Origin: Bombardia bombarda | Taxonomy: Eukaryota; Ascomycota; Sordariomycetes; Sordariales; Lasiosphaeriaceae | Reading direction: 5' to 3' | DNA length: 64,000 nt | Assembly: GCA_030512295.1 (NCBI GenBank) | Contig: JAULSR010000009.1 | Span: 1,116,001 to 1,180,000, forward strand | Shown: one piece after another, positions 11,052 through 21,723 of the stretch | How the letters are laid out: each line of letters begins with the position of its first letter | How positions within the stretch are numbered: the stretch's first letter is position 1 | Notes under the pieces: model-generated | What the model saw: only the letters and a program-made list of their open reading frames with translations | What the model was told of the DNA's origin: nothing | Databases searched by the model: none | Translations under genes and position numbers: made by a program

Positions 11052-12050
11052 CCAAAACGTTGTCAATCTATAGTAACTAACCTCGATACCTATCATAAAG
11101 TTATAATTCATGGCTGGAACTGGAGTACCGGACCGTCATCGATCTTACAAAATACCCTCATGTTGATTATTTCATACCTAGACTTGCGTACCATCCGGTA
11201 GTAACCATGTGTCGAATATACGATACATACAAACGATTGTGTTTGTCGGTAGATGAAGCAAGACAGGTCTTCCAGAAATACAAGGACGAATGGGAAGCCA
11301 GTGAGCAACGCAGGGCATTGTGGTCAGCTCTCAGCAACTCGACCGTTGAGATCGGGCCCGTCAACAAGATTGTTGCTTTTGCCTGCTCATCTTTGTCGTG
11401 CCAGCAAAAGGATGACGAGCGCAAAGACCGTGACCGGACCGCCGCCGTTCAACATGCCTTGATCCTAACCCTCCACGAGTTTTTCCAGTCTCGGATCCCC
11501 AGTACTGGCCCTGCGGTGCAGTGCTTTGCGCAGGACCCCGCCTATACGAATATAGACAGGGAGATTCTGGGCGAGGTGGGCATCACGGTTCTGGAAGACC
11601 CACACGCCTTTCTCGAGCTGGACGAGACAAGTGTCGTGATATCTATCTCTCCTGATATACCCGTGAGAGAAGTCACCGCCGACCTCGCGAGACCGGCAAT
11701 GATGATATGGGACCAGGTGATATGGGACCAGGTCGAAGAGGAGCCAGATGCGGCCGAGGTCAACGCAATCGATAGGCAGAAGACGTCTCGAGAGTAAGTG
11801 CTTTATTTAACGTGTCCTAGCTTCGCTGAAATACTGAAATATCAATTTGACTAATTCTCGTTTTAAAACTAGGAAGGATCCCGATTTGCCACGACTGAAG
11901 AAGATGACAGAAGACCACTACGTGGAGACGAGTATGCCGAGGTATCATGATAGCTTCGGTTCGGGGAGGTATCATGCCTCCATTTATATCCGCAAGACAA
12001 CCACTACTCCCACCCGTTCTGAGACGGCAGAGGGGGGAGGCATAGGTTGA
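10588..12050 (+). pseudogene. SRR1-like protein gene with in-frame TAG
   Basis: Three exons join in consistent phase: 10588-11000, 11101-11793 and 11873-12050 (428 codons). Intron 1 has donor GTATGC, a poly-T tract and branch CTAAC. Intron 2 has donor GTAAGT and acceptor CTAG. The middle exon carries the SRR1-like core: KIVAFA, QHALILTL, CFAQDPAY, DPHAFLELDETSVV and DLARPAMMIWD. SRR1-type proteins are known from plant circadian and light signalling; the fungal relatives are largely uncharacterised. Exon 1 ends ...HGHLPG, then TAG at 10909-10911, and the same frame continues sensibly (ISVVGLD...). The stop differs from a Gln codon by one C-to-T change in CpA. The gene is therefore either recently killed or read through. 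The last codons lie in a 49-bp satellite unit. Confidence 0.75.
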
Positions 12051-12330
12051 TGGTTCATATGAAATGGACAAATGGACGTTTGGGGGAGGCATAGGTTAAT
12101 GGTTCATATGAAATGGACAAATGGACGTTTGGGGGAGGCATAGGTTGATGGTTCATATAAAATGGACAAATGGACGTTTAGGGGAGGCATAGGTTGATGG
12201 TTCATATAAAATGGACAAATGGACGTTTAGGGGAGGCATAGGTTGATGGTTCATATGAAATGGACAAATGGACGTTTAGGGGAGGCATAGGTTGATGGTT
12301 CATATGAAATGGACAAATGGATGTTTAGTA
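12034..12330 (+). repeat. 49-bp minisatellite, about six copies
   Basis: Near-identical 49-bp units contain GGGGGAGGCATAGGTTGATGG and AAATGGACAAATGGACGTTT segments. Copies differ at one or two bases, mostly G/A or C/T. The first unit contains the stop codon of the SRR1-like gene, so array growth has probably set the end of that protein. Confidence 0.95.
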
Positions 12331-12393
12331 TAATTAGGTTTCGTCTCACAATCAAGCACTATCGTAACTCTAGTTGTGGAATTGAGAGCATAA

Positions 12394-12648
12394 TGGCCTC
12401 TCGCTCGGCATCCTGATCGCGCAGTCAACACCGGCTACATAGTTGCCTCCTTCTCGGGCCAGCTTACTGGTACCGACCCGTGGGCAATTGACGGCAATCG
12501 ACTGTATGGAGAGGGGTGGCTAGGTGTACAGTGGTGCTGCGCTGCAAGCATTGCTTTCATCGGCTTTGCGCTGAGGTCGGCCTTAGCAATTAGCTGCCAG
12601 CCCCTGTTTGTTACCTATAACTTATTTTACAGCGATTGCCGACCTTGA
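12394..12648 (+). pseudogene. Possible membrane-protein fragment
   Basis: A frame without a start codon runs from a TAA at about 12391 to a TGA at 12646. It encodes about 84 residues with a protein-like pattern: NTGYIVASFSGQLTG, then GEGWLGVQW and a hydrophobic stretch ending FIGFALRSALAI. The layout faintly resembles the tail of an ammonium-transporter-type channel, but that is a guess. No upstream exon was found, so a gene remnant is more likely than a gene. Confidence 0.25.
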
Positions 12649-14577
12649 ATTATTTCTTAACTGCAAGATTGCCCCCCCCATCTCTCTTGTACCAGCAGCG
12701 CTCGAGATGGGGCTCGTCCAATTGGCTCGTACGACGGCACGGGCTTTTCTTGGCTGGGTGCACCTTCTACCATTGGCTAGTTACTAAACCCGACTAATGA
12801 ATGCCGACGAATGGAACGCTCCTCGCGGCTTCTTGGCAGCACCCACTGCTGCATGCGCGCAGGGAGCATGAAAAAAGAGAGTCCATCTTTTGGTCGCGGG
12901 TCTGTCTTCCTTCCAGATTTGCGGAGAAACTAAAGATGACTCAGCTAAAGCTCGATAGGTTATTTTACATTTCCACACCCTCGGGGGCTGCGTCTCTGGG
13001 TGCGGCATTGCACTGGGCATCAGGACAAAGAAGCATCAAGACAAAAAGCCATTAGGACAAAGAAAGCGTCGGCGAGGCTGGCAGTGCGGGAATAAATCCA
13101 TGGCATACAGCGTGCATCATGTCGCACAAATGAGTGGTCCACAGCTCGACATGCAGATTCCATTCTGTGCAATTTGTGCAATTTGTGCAATTTGTGCAAT
13201 TTGTGCAATTTATATCCCGAGTGTACCGAGAAGGCGGGGAAAACACTAGAAGGTTCGCACTAGAAGGTTCGTTCGGTCCCGACACGCGTGTCTTTTAGAG
13301 TATCAGTATCCAGCCCCGGAGGTTGTCGAGTCAAGTCGAAGGAGGGGTAAGTTCTCGATTTCCTCCTATCTAATGGACGTGCAGCCCTGCTGCCGAATGA
13401 GAATAGAGGGAGCCCCTCTCGATGGCAGTTGTCTTTGTGCCTGTTGTGTCTCCCGAGGAGGGGGTGTGCGACTCCAAGTCTCTCGTTCGCGGCGAGATGA
13501 GAGAAGACAAGGCCGCCAGATTTGGAGGATAAACAAGTCAAACATGGCTCACACAACATTCACACGGGAACTAAAAGCACTAGTCGCGATTAAATAAAGG
13601 CATCACCATAATACAAAAAAAAACCAAAAAAAAAAACTAAAAAATAGAGACAGGGGAGGGGCGGCAAAAAAGAGTAACATTAAAAAAAGAGAATTGCTAC
13701 GGGGGCACCCCCATTTTCCTCCGGGGGCATCCCCCCCTAGTAGCCCACTATAACCACTATAATCCCAGGCACAGGTTTAATTATACACCCTTACCGGGGT
13801 GTTAAATGTTAAATGTCTACTTGCTAAAGCACTAATGTAGGCCGCATATAAGGGGGCCCGGAGCTAAAAAAACAGGGCAAAACACGTAGAAAAATCGACT
13901 TTTTATTATACGGTAACCCCGCTTAATTTTTCCGCCTGGCTAGCCGCCCGCATGCCTATAACCTTCTTAACTTCCTAACGGGTTTTTATTCTTAAGTACT
14001 TTTGCTAAAGAAATCGGTGAAAGAGTACTTCCGAAATTAATTTCTAACTTAGTTTAGTTAGCGTTATCAAGCCCGGAAGGGGTCCCTGAACACACCCTTG
14101 TAAGTGTCCCTGAACACACCCTTGTAAGTGTCCCTGAACACACCCTTGTAAGTCACTGAAAATAACATTTGACACCCCGGTGGAGGTGTACTGTAAGTTA
14201 GCTAGGCCCAAAAAAGGTCCAATTTTGGTGTAAGTCAGCCAGAGCTAGATTCCTGTATGGCAACACCACCTTGCACCAAAAAAGACCTCATTGTAAGTCT
14301 ACAACAACATCACTAAAAATGACTCAATTCCAATTTTGACTCGATATATAGCTGCAGCATCCTCGAAAGCATCGTCCCTGAGCTTTTTAAGCTTCAATTC
14401 CGATTGCGCGCGATACCCCGGTTCAACGATGGCGGGCGCGCGCATCTCGAGGGCGAGGCATCTACTACTCAGTCAAGATCGGAGTTGAGAGATTGGGCAC
14501 AGTCAAACGGCGAAGACTTTTTTTTTTAGAGAAAGGAAAGAAGAAACAGCCTCCTGCAGGCGAACAGACCACTCAAA

Positions 14578-14635
<58 letters not shown>

Positions 14636-14935
14636 AGGAGTAGCCGGGTTCCCCGGCCGAGTGCCAAAGCTAGGGAGAATGCAGGCATATAGTCAGGGCG
14701 GGGCCGGGTTGCGTATGTGGGTGCGCGCGACCAGGGGACCCCCCCCCAACAACGAATAGATCACAACCACCAACCAAATAAGGGGTGCCCCCGTCATTAT
14801 GTATTTCAAACCCGTCACCCCAACCTTCACCATCAACCAGCTGTGCAGCACGCTGCTTCCGTATTACCTTCAAACATCATCACATCAGCACAGCGACTCT
14901 CTCTCGTACCACACATTACTCCGTAGTAGAGGATA
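12649..14935. other. Intergenic DNA with repeat fragments
   Basis: I see no gene. The region holds short arrays: TTGTGCAAT copies (13166-13210), three copies of a 25-bp unit with CCTGAACACACCCTTGTAAG (14082-14153), and a CT dinucleotide run (14580-14632). The block from about 13600 to 14350 mixes poly-A tracts, TGTAAGT motifs and CpA-poor sequence, and may be transposon debris. The last 130 bp are a C/A-rich leader before the next gene. Confidence 0.5.
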
Positions 14936-15733
14936 ATGATGCCCAGGCAAGCCCTCCAGGGACTCAGAGATATGTCGACCGACAATCCGGACGTGCTTTC
15001 GCTGGGTTCATTCATTTATCAGGGAGTCTTGATCGGACCAGATTACATCCCAGTTGCACTCGATCTCACGGTCGAGCCCGGTAAGGGCTGCTTCTTCTCC
15101 GATGGCGGCCAAATCTATTGCTACCGGAGCAACTACATACGGGCCAGAATGTCGTACACAATGATACCTTCCCAATCTGCCAAGGGCTTGACTTTCTGGC
15201 CCGACTCGAGCCCGACGGTCCATCACCAGGTTTTCGGCCTTGCCGCGGGCGTGGTCGGCGTGCGGGGCACGGGGAGTGACGTCGGCAGGGAGGTGGAGCT
15301 ATTGGAATTCACCGCCAAGCGAGACCATGGCGCGAGAGAACCCCCCGAAAAGAAGCTCCTGGATCCGACTCTCCCGGCCTGGTGGGGGCCCATGCCCGAC
15401 ATCCAAACAGTGGGCGCGAGTGCACACACCTACATGCGCCTGCGGTTCACAAATGCCTCGGCCGAAATCAACTATGGGCCAGCACCGCAGGAGTACTTCC
15501 GCCTTCGTTTCTGCCTGTACGCCTTGCTGGTCGACCCAGCATGGGGTGCCGAGATACGTGGCAAGGATTGGGCGCTCGTCGGCTACAAGGAATCGGGCGA
15601 CATCATCGTGCGCGGCCGCTGGCCGGCCTACTACAACAGTAACCGGGCGAGCGACGGCGAGGGGGGGAGCCGTGCCGTCTTCTCCCCGCCCGGCTCGGGC
15701 AGGCGCAACAACAACGACAATAATAACTATAAT

Positions 15734-15766
<33 letters not shown>

Positions 15767-15812
15767 GACAACAACAACGACAACAACAACGACAACAACA
15801 ACTACAACAACT

Positions 15813-15846
<34 letters not shown>

Positions 15847-16003
15847 CTACAACAACAACAACAGCAACAACAACAACAACAACAACAACTACAACAACAA
15901 CAACAGCAACAACAACAAGCCTCAGCGCGCCACCAGAGAGGTGGGCAATCGTCGCGCGGAGGAGACCCATCACCTCGAGACACAAGCTGCTTTCCCGCGC
16001 TGA
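14936..16003 (+). CDS. NDT80/PhoG-type transcription factor with Asn tract
   Basis: A single 355-codon frame. Residues about 25-240 show the Ndt80 DNA-binding fold signatures: SFIYQGVLIG, FFSDGGQIYCYRSNYIRARMSYT in two parts, VELLEFTAKRDHG and, near the end, a site where the family has (R)S.PIIVRGRSPGHY (here DIIVRGRWPAYY). This p53-like, immunoglobulin-fold domain binds MSE-type DNA. Relatives include yeast Ndt80 and the filamentous-fungal xprG/vib-1 regulators of proteases, sexual development and heterokaryon death. It is shorter and more divergent than those, so it is probably a paralogue. Residues about 258-327 are nearly all Asn with a few Asp, Tyr and Ser, coded by an AAC repeat. Two ATGs lie at the start; the first is used. 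Confidence 0.75.
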
Positions 16004-16161
16004 GCAAGGTCGAGAGTTGTGCGGTTCGAAGTCGCGGTCCGCGTGACAAAATGGCCCCCCGGAGGACTGGTGGCGGGAGATGGCTGGGAGCGGGAGATGG
16101 CTGGGAGGACCAGTGATGGCTGGACGAGCAGGCAGACAGACGGTGGGGATTTCTGGGCGCC

Positions 16162-16515
16162 GTGTTTGCGTCTGTGTTTTGTTTTGTCTGTCTGTGTCTT
16201 GTCTGTCTGTGTTTTGTCTGTCTGTGTTTTGTCTGTCTGTGTCTTGTCTTGTCTGTATTTTGTCTTGTCTGTGTATTGTTTTGTCTGTGTCTTGTCTTGT
16301 CTGTGTTTTGTCTGTCTGTGTTTTGTCTGTCTGTGTCTTGTCTTGTCTGTGTTTTGTCTGTCTGTGTTTTGATGTCTTGTCTGTGTTGTCTTGTCTGTGT
16401 TTTGTCTTGTCTGCGCTGCGCTTAATTGTTAGCTTTCAGTAGTAGTAGTAGTAGTAGTAGCAGCAGCAATAGCAGCAGCAGTAGCAGCAGCAGTAGCAGC
16501 AGCAGTAGCAGCAGC
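16162..16515 (+). repeat. TGTCTGTCTGTGTTTTG array and AGC/AGT array
   Basis: Tandem copies of a degenerate 16-20 bp T/G/C unit run from 16162 to about 16420. Trinucleotide AGT/AGC repeats follow at 16437-16518. The Cys/Val/Leu-rich and Ser-rich frames over this interval are repeat artefacts. Confidence 0.85.
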
Positions 16516-16954
16516 AGTAGGGTCAGGTCGTCGCAACTCAGTGCATTGCTAAAAGTTAGTGCCTCAGCCTCTGCCGTCACAAAAACGTCGCCAGTGCGTG
16601 TGCGTGTCGAGGGACATGGTGGTAGAGTCAGGTTTTGCTGATGTTTTTGGTGAAACGGGAAGAAATTCGGGAAGAAATTCGGGAAGACATTCGGGAAGAA
16701 ATTCGGGAAGGAGCCAGGCGTTAGCGGGGAGGGCAGAGCACCCGAGGGCAGAGCACCCACCCATATAGATTAAAGCACATAGCCCAGCGCCCTGATCACG
16801 GGGACCCACCCAAGTACACGCTTGACACACTGATTTACTTGGTTGATTTGCTTGATTGGTTGAGGCTATTGAGATTGAGGCTGCATAACTTGAGGCCACA
16901 TAACAAAACGAGCTACGCTGCTTGGGCAGCAGGTGGTGCGAAAACAACTCGACA

Positions 16955-17545
16955 GTCTCCTCCGACAGTTTCTTCTCCGACAGTCTTCTTCGACAATCTT
17001 CTTCGACAGTCTTCTCCGACAGTCTTCTTCGACAATCTTCTCCGACAGTTCTTCTACAGTCTCCTTCGACAGTCTTCTCCGACAGTTCTCCTACAGTCTC
17101 CTTCGACAGTCTTCTCCGACAGTTCTTCTCCTACAGTCTCTTCGACAGTCTCCTTTGACAGTCTCCTTCGACAGTCTCCTTCAACAGTCTCCTTCAACAG
17201 TCTTCTCCGACATTCTCCTTCAACAGTCTTCTCCGACAGTCTTCTCCGACAGTTCTTCTCCTACAGTCTCCTTCGACAGTCTCCTTCGACAGTCTCCTTC
17301 GACAGTTCTCTCCGACAGTCTCCTTCGACACTCCGACAGTTCTTCTCCGACAGTCTTCTCCGACAGTCTCCTTCAACAGTCTTCTCCGACAGTCTCCTTC
17401 AACAGTCTTCTCCGACAGTCTCCTTCGACAGTCTCCTTCAACAGTCTCCTTCAACAGTCTTCTCCTACAGTCTCCTTCGACAGTCTCCTTCGACAGTCTT
17501 CTCCGACAGTCTCCTTCAACAGTCTCCTTCAACAGTCTTCTGTAC
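16955..17545 (+). repeat. 12-bp CTTCGACAGTCT minisatellite
   Basis: About 590 bp of a 12-bp unit, with common variants CTCCGACAGT, CTTCAACAGT and CTTCTACAGT. It ends 15 bp from the stop codon of the NMA111-like gene on the opposite strand, so it forms that gene's 3' untranslated region or terminator region. Long open frames across it on both strands reflect the unit length being a multiple of three. Confidence 0.95.
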
Positions 17546-17559
17546 CCCGCCAAACTATT

Positions 17560-18545
17560 CTAGAACTTCAATCCGTTCACAGACAAGCGACCGGCGTGTT
17601 GCCTCAGATAGGCTTTCCACTCTTTCTGGTCCCCCATGGAGATGTCCATGCCGCCCGTCTCGTGCGGCAGCGTCTTGCTGAAGACCAGGGTCGGGAACAA
17701 GACGTTCTTCCTCAGGGAGACGACCATTGGGTGCAGCGCCTCGCCGTGGACTATGCCGATCCGCATGTCCTCTCCGTAGGGAATCGTGGCCGCCTGCTCG
17801 AGGAGCTCGTCACACGTCTTGACCGCGGTGCCGTTGATGCTGACGACGAAGACCTGGCGCAGTGGCATCTCAAAGTCCAGCTGGGACGGGCTGCCGCGCG
17901 CGATGCTTGTCACGTACACCTCGGAGGGGAGCCGCTCGCTGATCACGAGGCGCGCGTGCAGGTTGGGCCGCTGCAGCGTGGCGCCGCAGAAGCTGACAAC
18001 CTTGTCGACCGTGGTCTCGGCGAAGGAGAGCAGCGGCACGTCGAGCTCGAGCGCCTTGCCGTCGCGATGGACGAGCACACGCAGCGAGGACTGCTCGTAC
18101 TGGAAGCCCAGCTGGGCCACCTGCTCGACCGGCTCGCCCTCTACCTTGAGCAGCAAGTCGCCCTTGCGCAGCGGGTGCCGCTCCTCCTCCTCCTCCCCGC
18201 TCGGCAGGGGAAGAGACTGCGGGACCCGGGAGATCTCCAGTATGGACTCGGCGTCGGTGCGGCCCGTCTCCTTCTGTAAGGCATGTTGTTGCAGCTTAAC
18301 CCTGTCTACGTCGAAGTCACGGAACCGCATCGTGTCCACGCGGCCGTGGCGGACGTGGTCGAGCACGGTCCGCAGCTCGCTGGCCGGGAGGAAGTAGTAG
18401 TTGTTGTTGTTGCTGTTGTTGTTGTTGTTGTTGTTGTTGTTTCTGTTGTTGTTGTTGCTGTTGTTGTTGTTTCTGTTGTTGTTGTTGCTGTTGTTGTTGT
18501 TGTTGTTGTTGTTGCTGTTGTTGTTGTTGTTGTTGTTGTTGTTTC

Positions 18546-18582
<37 letters not shown>

Positions 18583-18626
18583 GCTGTTGTTGTTGTTGTT
18601 GTTGTTGTTGCTGTTGTTGTTGTTGC

Positions 18627-18658
<32 letters not shown>

Positions 18659-18674
18659 CTGTTGTTGTTGTTGC

Positions 18675-18714
<40 letters not shown>

Positions 18715-18746
18715 GCTGTTGTTGTTGTTGTTGTTGTTGTTGTTTC

Positions 18747-18777
<31 letters not shown>

Positions 18778-21104
18778 GGACGAATGGCTCGCGAGGAGCC
18801 CGACGATCTGGCCCTGGTCATTGAGCAACACGCCCGTCGTCTTTGGAGATTTGGCACCCGGCGTGTGCTCGAGGCGGCAGGTATGATGGTAGAAGCGCAA
18901 AAAGGCTGACGGATCCGAGCCCTGATTCGCACTGCTGCTGCTGCTGCTGCTGCTTGTCTCGCCCATGCTTACCACCCGTGTTTTTTCCCACATCTTGTTC
19001 GACAAGCTCAGGGCCACGTAGTAGACGTCGCTGCCCGGCCCCAGAGAGGCAGACCCGTCCGCGTCCGGGGGAGCGATCTCGCACTCGCGGAGCAGCAGCT
19101 TCGCCACGACCGGCGCAACGTCAAACTGGATCACGGCCATGTCGTGCGCCGGGTGCACAAAGATGACCCGTCCGGCAGCGTCATGCTGCCAGTTCACCGT
19201 CACCACGACCTCGTCAAACATGTGGATGCTGCGGCGAAACAGCAAGGCGAGCCCCTTGGCGGCGTCGAACACGAGGCAGATGCCGCCCTCACAACAGCCG
19301 GCGTACCCGTCGACCTGGATGTTCCGATACGGGTGAAAGCTGGCCATGGAGTGGAATATTCTCGTCACCTGTTGCGGCGTGTCTCTGGCGGCATCGCCTT
19401 GCGTGGTCGTGGTCGTGGTCGTGGTCGTGGCCGTGGCCGTGGTCGTGGTCGTGGCCGTGGTCGTGGCCGTGGTCGTGGCCGTGGTCGTGGCCGTGGTCGT
19501 GGTCGTCGCCACCTCTCTGCCTATGCCGTCTTGGCGCCGCCCCTTCTCGCCGTCCAGGCTGGCAAAGGGCGAGGGGACCGAGCACGGCGGCGATATGGCG
19601 CTGAGGACCCAAGGGCCCCCTTCGCGCGGCTCCCTGATCATCTGGAAGGACACCGCGCCTATGGCCCCGAGCAGGTAGCCGGTCAGGGGTGTGGGGCCCA
19701 TATGGTCGCCCAGATCCTTGTCGCTGATCCTAACAAGCATTTTGCCCCAGCCCTTGTCCCATATATCGTCCAGGACGACGACCAGCTGCTTCGAGTCCGT
19801 GATGGGAATGCCGTCTATGTCCGCCACCAGGGTCTCGGACGAGAAGGGTTCCTCGGAGCCGGCGCAGGTCACGACGCCTCGCGCAGGCATATCGTACTGC
19901 ATTGCGGTGTTGAGGGGGAGGTCGTGGAAGACGGTGCCGTTCCACCGCACAATGTGAGAGGGCGTGAGGGCGTGCAGGTCCTCGATGGTGCACCTGGCCT
20001 GGTACGCACGCCCACCCAGGGCTGCCCAGCAGGTGAGCTCGACGTCCTCGTGGACATGGTCATCCATGTACGCCTCCACCTGGAGCAGACTGGTGACGAG
20101 CTCGCCGTCGAGCGCCAGCAACAAGTCTCCGGGCTCGACCTTGTCGTCGGTCGGTCCGTCGGCCAAGACGGTGACGGCGCACAGCAGATGGCCGACCTTC
20201 TCGGCCCTGAACCTCTCCAGCCACGACGCGGCCAGTCCCAGCATCTCGCACTCGCGTGCCGACCTGAGCGCCCAGCGGGTCTGCAGGGTGCCCCGGGTGA
20301 CGAACTCGCCCTTCTCGAGCTTCTTCAGGGCGCGCAAGGGCAGGTCCAGAGGCAGCATGAAGCAGTCGAGCTCGCTGCTGCTGCAGGTGAGCCCAATGCC
20401 GTCGCCTTGGATGTCGACCGCGACGCTTCCAGAGCTCCCACCCGGGGCGACCATGGCCAAGGAGATGTACTCGGTGTTGAAGTCTTGATACCCGCCGCCG
20501 ACGGTTTCCGGGGGAGTGCAGTTGGTTCGGACAACAAAGCCCTGTCCGATGTTGCCTCCCACGCCAGGCTCGTTGCTCACCCGGTGGATCTCGATGCCCT
20601 GCTTGGCCTTGTGCGGCGCCAGACTCAGCGCTTCGGGCAGGTCTTCTGGGACTCGTCCGCTGTCTGTGCGGAGACCCACGAATGCGAAATCATGCCCTGG
20701 ATCACGGTACACGGTCTGGATCCGGTACTGGAACATTTTGCGCGAAAACCTGTCAGCAGCCGGCCAGAGCTGAAAAGGGGGTCAGAGAGAGGAGAGGAGA
20801 GAGGAGAGGAGAGAGGAGAGGAGAGAGGAGAGGAGAGAGCATCAGACCAACCACAACCAACCTTGTGAGATTCTTTGAACGAGGCATAACCGGCCGAAGG
20901 ACCGTCGCCCGCGATATGGCGGTTGGTGAGGACCAAGCCGAGCCTCTGATTCACCAGGTTGCCACTCCCAACACACACTGCGGCAGCCGTGGTGTCGTAG
21001 GGCACGAGATGGGAGTTGTGTATCGCCACCGATGTAAGGCGAGCCTTGCCATGGGCTTCGTTCCACGCAGGGTCGATTGGAGGAGGGCTGATACGGGACT
21101 CCAT
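17560..21104 (-). CDS. NMA111-like: NMA111-like HtrA-family serine protease, divergent
   Basis: The gene has two exons. The large exon runs 20749-17560. The first lies upstream with its donor at 20861 or 20847; only the latter keeps phase, but its GTCTGA donor is weak. The start at 21104 is the last of several in-frame ATGs in a repeat. The product is about 1150 aa, against about 1000 usual for the family. Known Nma111 is a nuclear HtrA-type protease tied to apoptosis and lipid homeostasis. The triad is visible: His in LTNRHIAG (residue 63), Asp in YRDPGHDF, Ser in GGSSGSVAV. PDZ-like segments follow, then a degenerate second protease half (VIFVHPAHDMAVIQFD). Low-complexity inserts are a Thr/Ala tract (19400-19510) and an Asn-rich tract of about 125 residues (18780-18395). 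It is much less conserved than ordinary Nma111, so a paralogue is likely. Confidence 0.8.
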
Positions 21105-21720
21105 TGCTATACCGTGTGTGTGAGGTTGGGGAATGGGAAGAGGGCTGATACGGGACTCCATTGCTATACCGTGTGTGTGAGGTTGGGGAATGGGAAGAGG
21201 GCTGACACGGGACTCCATTGCTATGCCGTGTGTATGAGATTGTATGAGATTGTATACCGTGTGTATGAGATTGGGGAATGGGAAGAGGCTGGGGATGAGA
21301 AGAGGAAAAGGGGAAAGGGGAAAGGGGAAAGGGGAAAGGGAAGCCGATGGCGGTTTCCAGCACAAACATCACCGCCTTTTTTTCATTTGCCAGCAGGGCC
21401 GCCGTGTAACACATGCATGTGACATGGGCACTGCGGCCTGATTGGCTTATGGGTTGCTGTCACTCGACTCGAGCACAACGCGTTATGCACAACTCCTTAC
21501 CGCCGCCACCAACGCTGCTATTCGCGGGCGACCCCGAGCTGAAATCCGGTTGGTCTGGTACCCCTACCCCTGCCTACGTCCACTCAAAGTGCTGTATCGG
21601 ATGAAGGTGCCCGGAAGAATCCAGGGCAAGCTATCTATGCGGGCTGTGTGCAGGTAGGCAAAAGGACCTGGATCCCTGGTGGGCATGTGGCCCACCCTGT
21701 GTAACCTCGGGGCCAGGGCC
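21105..21720. other. Upstream region of the NMA111-like gene
   Basis: Two further copies of a 65-70 bp unit (21105-21240) repeat the start-codon context of the protease gene, each with an in-frame ATG. A GGGGAAAG run follows (21305-21340). No gene is supported in 21350-21720. Confidence 0.6.
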
Positions 21721-21723
21721 TAC

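Noticed and set aside
15299..16049. Val-rich and Cys-rich frames opposite the NDT80-type gene
   Set aside because: They are the other frames of the AAC repeat and of a GC-rich exon; no domain is visible.
16839..18279. Plus-strand frames of 280 and 448 codons rich in Ser/Thr/Phe/Asp/Leu
   Set aside because: They run through the 12-bp minisatellite and then antisense to the NMA111-like exon.
18283..18909. Hydrophobic Val or Leu runs that look like membrane segments
   Set aside because: They are antisense readings of the Asn-coding repeat of the protease gene.
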